Below, one piece after another: positions 39,673 to 43,852 of a stretch of 43,852 nucleotides of DNA. The position numbers and the translations under genes are program-made. Within the stretch, counting starts at the first letter, position 1. Every line of letters starts with the position of its first letter. Origin of the DNA: Bacillota bacterium (GTDB lineage: Bacteria > Bacillota > Bacilli > Paenibacillales > Paenibacillaceae); NCBI GenBank assembly GCA_023386495.1, contig JAEWJS010000057.1, positions 1 through 43,852 of the forward strand, read 5' to 3'. The notes below the pieces were generated by a model. The model did no database searches, had not been told where the DNA came from, and worked only from the letters and a program-made list of their open reading frames with translations.

Positions 39673-39771
39673 GCGGTCACTCCCGTCTGTGTGTCTGTGA
39701 ACCTTATTTGTTTCTCTCTCTTACTACTTGTACGCCCGGAGCGGACGGGTTATGTCTTGGGGAGGCGGACG

Positions 39772-39801
39772 TTTACGCTGGTTGGATCGGTAAGGTATAA
39801 T
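39772..39801 (+). promoter_or_regulatory. Possible sigma-A promoter
   Basis: TTTACG (39772-39777), 18 bp, then a perfect TATAAT (39796-39801), 46 bp before the ATG at 39848. Confidence 0.55.
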
Positions 39802-39847
39802 AGGGAGTGGTCGTTAATAGATGTCCATATACTGGGGGAGAACATAG

Positions 39848-40321
39848 ATGTTGAATGAAATCATGAACTACGACATGGAGACGTGGCAAAGCTTCCTGGA
39901 AGCGAACTGGTTGATTCTGGCGATTGCGGTCGTCGTGCTGTTCATCGTCATCCGCGTCGTGAAGACGGTGATCAAGTGGCTGCTCGTCGCAGCTATCGTG
40001 ATCGGCGTGCTGCTGTACAGCGGCTATTCGCTCGAGGATCTGAACGTCGAGAATCTGAAGCAGATCGGCACGGAAGTCGGCGTCCAAGTTGCGGAGAGCG
40101 TGAAGAAGGAAGCGATCAATGCGATGGTCGGCGAGGCGGCTGACGCTACGTACACGTCGAACGGAGACGGTACGTTCACCGTGAAGACGGCCAACCTGGA
40201 ACTGACGGGTACCCCGGGCGCCGCCGAAGTAGCCGTGTCCTTCCGCGGGGCAGCGCTCGGCAATTGGAAGGTCGACGACACGATCGTGGATCTGATCGAG
40301 CTAGCGAAGACCAAGGGCTGA
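39848..40321 (+). CDS. Hypothetical membrane protein
   Basis: A 157-residue protein with two adjoining helices (WLILAIAVVVLFIVIRVV and WLLVAAIVIGVLLYSGY), then an extracellular or cytosolic amphipathic part (VENLKQIGTEVGVQVAESVK) and a small beta-rich domain (GTFTVKTANLELTGTPGAAE). I recognise no family. GGGGGAG is 7 nt before the ATG. It is 15 bp upstream of the transglutaminase-like gene and shares its operon. Confidence 0.8.
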   Translation: MLNEIMNYDMETWQSFLEANWLILAIAVVVLFIVIRVVKTVIKWLLVAAIVIGVLLYSGYSLEDLNVENLKQIGTEVGVQVAESVKKEAINAMVGEAADATYTSNGDGTFTVKTANLELTGTPGAAEVAVSFRGAALGNWKVDDTIVDLIELAKTKG

Positions 40322-40336
40322 TCGGGGGGAGCGGGG

Positions 40337-41482
40337 ATGGGCGGTGCTTATGCGGAACCTGTAGCGATATGCGTGCTCCTCATTCTTGCGTACTCGCTGC
40401 TGCAAGGCATGAAGAGAGGCGCGACCGGCTCGGCGAAGCACCTCTTTTCTTTTGTCTGGGAAGGCGTGTGGGTCATCATTTCGTTAATTGTGGCAGCCCG
40501 GATCGCGATCTGGCTCTCTCCTGCCTCGGAATTGCTGCTGCAGTCCCGCGACCTGGAGCCGCCGAACGCCGAGTTGAACGGCTGGGAGCAGATCTGGTAC
40601 ACGCTCGCGACCAGTCTGCGTGACTACCCGCTGCTTCGATTCGGCGTCTTGTTCTTACTGGGGTACCTCGTCATCCGGTCGCTGTCCAGGCTGATCGGGG
40701 TATTCGTGCTTCCGCTGCTTGCCGGATTCACGGTCGGGACGAACGGTCCGTCCGGTCGGGGCGGTCATGGCGGCGCGTTCGCGAGCCGCACGGTCGGCGC
40801 TCTGCTCGGGGCTGCGCACGGGGCGGGGCGATCCCTTGTCTTCATGGCATTCCTGTTCATCTACGTATCGCTGATGCCTGCGGCGCCGTACGCGGCCAGC
40901 ATTGCCTCGTCACCGGTGTACCAAGAAGCTTCATCGCGGCTGCTCGAGCCTGTAGCAGGCCGCGTAATCGCGGAGCAGGGGCCTGTGCTGACGCGTGCAG
41001 TCGAAGCCGAGTTCAAGCGGATTCTCCAGCGCAGGTACGAGATCATCGACCGCGACGTGCCGGCGGATATCCGGGAGGCAGCGCTGGCGATCACGGATGC
41101 GCATGCCGGCGATGAGGCGAAGGCGCGCGCGCTCTACGACTGGATCGGGACGGGGATCGCGTACGATTGGGAGAAGGCCAATGATTACACCGAGCGCGGC
41201 ATATGGAAGGAGCAGACGCCTGAGGAGACGTACCGCATGCGGACCGGTGTCTGTATCGACGTCGCTCGGCTCTATGCCGTCATGGCACGTACGGCAGGCT
41301 TGGACGTGCGCGTCGTGACCGGACTCGGCGCGGACGGCAGCGGCGGCTACGGCCCGCATGCTTGGAACGAGGTGCTGCTCGCAGACAGCGGAACGTGGAT
41401 TCCGCTTGATGCGACATGGGCATCGTCGGGCGATTGGTTCAATCCGCAGGGGTTCGACAAGACGCATATTCGCGAGGCCTGA
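40337..41482 (+). CDS. Membrane protein with CvpA-like N-terminus and transglutaminase-like domain
   Basis: A 381-residue protein. Residues 1-190 hold about four membrane helices and a Gly-rich loop, like CvpA-type colicin V production proteins. The C-terminal 180 residues are a transglutaminase-like cysteine protease fold with the full triad: Cys306 in RTGVCIDVARLY, His341 in YGPHAWNEV and Asp358 in WIPLDATW. This domain would face the outside if the helix count is even. A peptidase or cross-linking role near the cell wall is an inference. AGCGGGGA precedes the ATG. Confidence 0.85.
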   Translation: MGGAYAEPVAICVLLILAYSLLQGMKRGATGSAKHLFSFVWEGVWVIISLIVAARIAIWLSPASELLLQSRDLEPPNAELNGWEQIWYTLATSLRDYPLLRFGVLFLLGYLVIRSLSRLIGVFVLPLLAGFTVGTNGPSGRGGHGGAFASRTVGALLGAAHGAGRSLVFMAFLFIYVSLMPAAPYAASIASSPVYQEASSRLLEPVAGRVIAEQGPVLTRAVEAEFKRILQRRYEIIDRDVPADIREAALAITDAHAGDEAKARALYDWIGTGIAYDWEKANDYTERGIWKEQTPEETYRMRTGVCIDVARLYAVMARTAGLDVRVVTGLGADGSGGYGPHAWNEVLLADSGTWIPLDATWASSGDWFNPQGFDKTHIREA

Positions 41483-41521
41483 GGCGCAGAATCTGTGTCC
41501 GAGCGTCAACCAAGCAGGCGC

Positions 41522-41552
41522 TTGAATCGTCTATGAATGGACAACATATAAT
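41522..41552 (+). promoter_or_regulatory. Possible promoter of the PBP gene
   Basis: TTGAAT (41522-41527), 19 bp, then a perfect TATAAT (41547-41552). The gene begins 27 bp beyond the -10. Confidence 0.5.
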
Positions 41553-41579
41553 CGTGCATGATGGGAGGGGGAGTGAGAG

Positions 41580-43852
41580 ATGACGAGTCAACGAACGGAA
41601 GAGGAACAGAAGCGGCAGATCGTGAACCGGAGACATTTTTCGTTTCGGCTGAACTTGTTCTTCTTCAGTACGTTCTTCCTGTTCAGCGTGCTGATCGTGC
41701 AACTGGCAATCCTGCAATTCGTGCAAGGGCCTGAGCTTAAGGAAAAGGAATTCACGAGCGGCATTCGTCCCGTGCAGATTCCGCCGATCCGCGGCAATAT
41801 CTACGATGCGACGGGCAAGGCGATCGCTTATTCGACCGCAACGCAGTCGCTGTACTTCACGATGGAGCCTAGCATCAAGGAAGACGAAGCGCGGGAGATC
41901 GCGGAATCGCTGCAAGAGGTATTCACGACTTACGGCTCGGCGAGCGAGGCGATGACCGTCGAGGAAATCATCGGGCGGATGGACATCAAGTTCAAGCAGA
42001 ACAACATGTACACGCCGCGAGTGATCAAGGTTAACCTGACGAAGAAGGAAATCGCCTATTTCATGGAGAACCGCAATAAGTTCCGCAACATCGAAATCGT
42101 CGAAGACAGCATTCGGAATTATGACGAAGGTACGGTGGCGGTGCAACTGGTCGGGTATCTGAAGGATTTTGATTCGGCTGTCACGTCTGCAGCGACGAAG
42201 GGATTCTACCAGGAGAAGGCGGAATCGAAGGATGCCACGCTGAAATACCTGGATGAAGAAGACGTCGGCATGGACGGGCTCGAATATATGTATCAGGATG
42301 TGCTGCGCGGGAAGAACGGCGTGAAGACGTATCCGATCAACAGCCAGGATACGATCATCGGTCCGCCGACGATCACGAAGCCGGAGAAGGGCAGCGATCT
42401 GCACTTGACGATCAATCGCAACGTGCAGCTCGCGACCGAGCAGGCGATTCTGGATCAGATCGAATACCTACGGACCGCGCCTATTGCCAGTGGCGACCGG
42501 GCACCCTATGTGCGTGCCGGCTATGCCGTAGCGATAGAGGTCGATACGGGCAAGGTTATGGCGATGGCGAGCATGCCGGACTATGACCCGAACGTATGGC
42601 GCGGCGGGCAGATCAGCCCTGCGAACTACAAGGAAGTGCAGATCCGCCTGAAGAACGGCACGATCTCGCAGGTATACCAAGAGTGGGAGTCGCAGAAGGA
42701 AGCGAACAAGCATCCGTCGTCGCTCGTGCCGCTCGGCTCGACGCAGAAGCCGCTATCCGTGCTGGTCGGCTTGGCGGAGGGGCTCATTACGACGACGACC
42801 CGATATAACGATACCGGTTCGTTCTCCTTCGGCCGCGAAGGCACGCATCGCAGAACGCTGCGGAATGCAAACGGGGCATCCTACGGTTGGGTGGACCCCG
42901 CGCGTGCCATCGAGAAATCGTCGAACCCGTTCATGGCGGAGAAGATCGGCAATGCGCTGTATATGAAATACAAAGGCAGCAAGGGCGTCGAGGTATGGGA
43001 CAGCTACATGAAGCAATTCGGACTTGGCGTCTCGACCGAAAGCGGCCTTCCGGGCGAGACGAAGGGCGTCATCGATTACTTCCATGAGGCGGAGAACGGC
43101 AGTGCGCAGTCGGCGCTCATCTACGCTTCGTTCGGGCAGCAGGGACGCTATACTGTCATGCAGCTAGCGCAATATGTCTCTACGCTCGCGAACCGCGGGA
43201 AGCGGATGAAGCCGCAGTTCGTGGAGAAGATTGTCGATCCTTCCGGACAGGTCGAGCAGACGTTCGAGCCTGTCGTGCTCAATACGGTGAATCTGCCGGA
43301 TGAGTATTGGCGGGAGATCGAGACCGGCATGAAGTCCGGGGTGAGGGGCTTTGAGGGCTTTCCGTACGAGTTCCGCAGGAAGACAGGTACATCGCAGCAA
43401 CAGACCAGTCTGCCGAAGCCGGTCGAGAACGCGGTATTCATCGCCTACGCGCCGGCCGACAAGCCGAAGCTCGCGGTAGCGGTCGTCGTGCCCGAAGGCG
43501 GCTACGGCGGACGCGCGGCAGCGCCTATTGCACGCAAAATCTTCGATGCTTACGACGAGCACATCGGCTTGACCGGTACGCCGCGCAAGCCTGTGGTACA
43601 GACGCCGCCGCTTAGCCAAAGCAGCACGGAAGGCGGCTCCGCGACCCAGCAGGATGCGACGCCGAATAATGCGCAGACGGATCGCGGTGCACGCGGCGCG
43701 GATGCCGGGAATGCAGCCGCCGGAGCCGGCACGACGACGGAAGCGGCGTCAGGCGGGGCTGAAGCAACGGGGACCGGCACGGCAGGGACGGAACCAGCAG
43801 GGACGGAACCAACAGGGACAGAACCTACAGGGACTGCTGGGAACAACGGTAC
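41580..43852 (+). CDS. Class B penicillin-binding protein (3' end beyond window)
   Basis: A D,D-transpeptidase that cross-links peptidoglycan, cut by the window edge after 757 codons. One N-terminal membrane helix covers about residues 24-46. A pedestal/dimerisation domain follows with PIRGNIYDATGKAIAY. The transpeptidase domain has the three active-site motifs: Ser387 and Lys390 in LGSTQKP, S447-S448-N449 in EKSSNP, and K601-T602-G603 in RRKTGTSQQ. After about residue 665 comes a low-complexity Thr/Gly/Glu/Ala tail with repeated GTEP units that runs out of the window. GGAGGGGGAG lies about 8 nt before the ATG. Which class B group it belongs to is not certain (elongation-type PBP2 is a guess). 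Confidence 0.95.
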   Translation, partial: MTSQRTEEEQKRQIVNRRHFSFRLNLFFFSTFFLFSVLIVQLAILQFVQGPELKEKEFTSGIRPVQIPPIRGNIYDATGKAIAYSTATQSLYFTMEPSIKEDEAREIAESLQEVFTTYGSASEAMTVEEIIGRMDIKFKQNNMYTPRVIKVNLTKKEIAYFMENRNKFRNIEIVEDSIRNYDEGTVAVQLVGYLKDFDSAVTSAATKGFYQEKAESKDATLKYLDEEDVGMDGLEYMYQDVLRGKNGVKTYPINSQDTIIGPPTITKPEKGSDLHLTINRNVQLATEQAILDQIEYLRTAPIASGDRAPYVRAGYAVAIEVDTGKVMAMASMPDYDPNVWRGGQISPANYKEVQIRLKNGTISQVYQEWESQKEANKHPSSLVPLGSTQKPLSVLVGLAEGLITTTTRYNDTGSFSFGREGTHRRTLRNANGASYGWVDPARAIEKSSNPFMAEKIGNALYMKYKGSKGVEVWDSYMKQFGLGVSTESGLPGETKGVIDYFHEAENGSAQSALIYASFGQQGRYTVMQLAQYVSTLANRGKRMKPQFVEKIVDPSGQVEQTFEPVVLNTVNLPDEYWREIETGMKSGVRGFEGFPYEFRRKTGTSQQQTSLPKPVENAVFIAYAPADKPKLAVAVVVPEGGYGGRAAAPIARKIFDAYDEHIGLTGTPRKPVVQTPPLSQSSTEGGSATQQDATPNNAQTDRGARGADAGNAAAGAGTTTEAASGGAEATGTGTAGTEPAGTEPTGTEPTGTAGNNG

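Overview
The window looks like chromosome of a GC-rich, endospore-forming Firmicute of the Paenibacillaceae (Paenibacillus, Cohnella or a close relative). Supporting signs are an alpha/beta-type SASP gene with a sigma-G-type promoter, the gerQ-cwlJ germination pair, a Trp T-box upstream of trpS, strong Shine-Dalgarno sequences, frequent GTG starts, and homologues of B. subtilis YdjO, YkuK, YvyF, YusF, YlaF and YebE. No tRNA, rRNA, insertion sequence, prophage, plasmid origin or CRISPR array is visible. The right end cuts a penicillin-binding protein gene.

Layout. 1-157: 51-bp tandem repeats with hairpins. 0.2-4.4 kb: HAD hydrolase, AraC regulator, and a divergent GH52 beta-xylosidase. 4.4-6.9 kb: YdjO-like zinc-ribbon protein, YkuK-like RNase H fold protein, FNT-family anion channel, acidic hypothetical protein. 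7.0-11.5 kb: secreted TPR-GH26 protein, then bactofilin and M23 peptidase on the minus strand facing away from a chromosomal ParM-like actin. 11.7-15.3 kb: membrane GGDEF-EAL protein overlapping a family 2 glycosyltransferase, and a small protein resembling part of sigma-factor region 2.

15.4-22.6 kb is the largest functional unit: ehuBCDA (ectoine/hydroxyectoine ABC importer) followed by ectABCD (ectoine synthesis and hydroxylation) and a UPF0316 membrane protein. All lie on one strand, with one AT-rich promoter region in front and one clear terminator behind. The cell would thus import and make the same compatible solutes.

22.7-28.1 kb: propeller-like repeat protein, two secreted wall-associated proteins (LysM-CAP and LysM-3D, the latter with a hairpin covering its ribosome binding site), NodB-type deacetylase, a chemoreceptor lacking an extracellular sensor, and an unknown protein. 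28.2-30.1 kb: TIGR03943-type protein and permease behind a near-perfect Zur box, probably a zinc-starvation operon. 30.2-32.1 kb: YvyF-like protein and T-box-controlled trpS. 32.2-35.2 kb: DUF5325 protein, spore SASP, YfhP-like membrane protein, unknown small protein, gerQ and cwlJ. 35.5-38.0 kb: ctaB, a SCO-family copper protein and an AEC transporter. 38.1-39.7 kb: toprim protein and MFS transporter. 39.8-43.9 kb: small membrane protein, membrane-anchored transglutaminase-like protein, and a class B PBP.

Most of the window is well-organised core or niche-adaptation chromosome. The less ordinary parts are the bactofilin/M23/ParM-like neighbourhood, the switch-like leader of the LysM-3D gene, the ehu-ect super-operon, the Zur-controlled permease, and several palindromes lying exactly at promoter elements.
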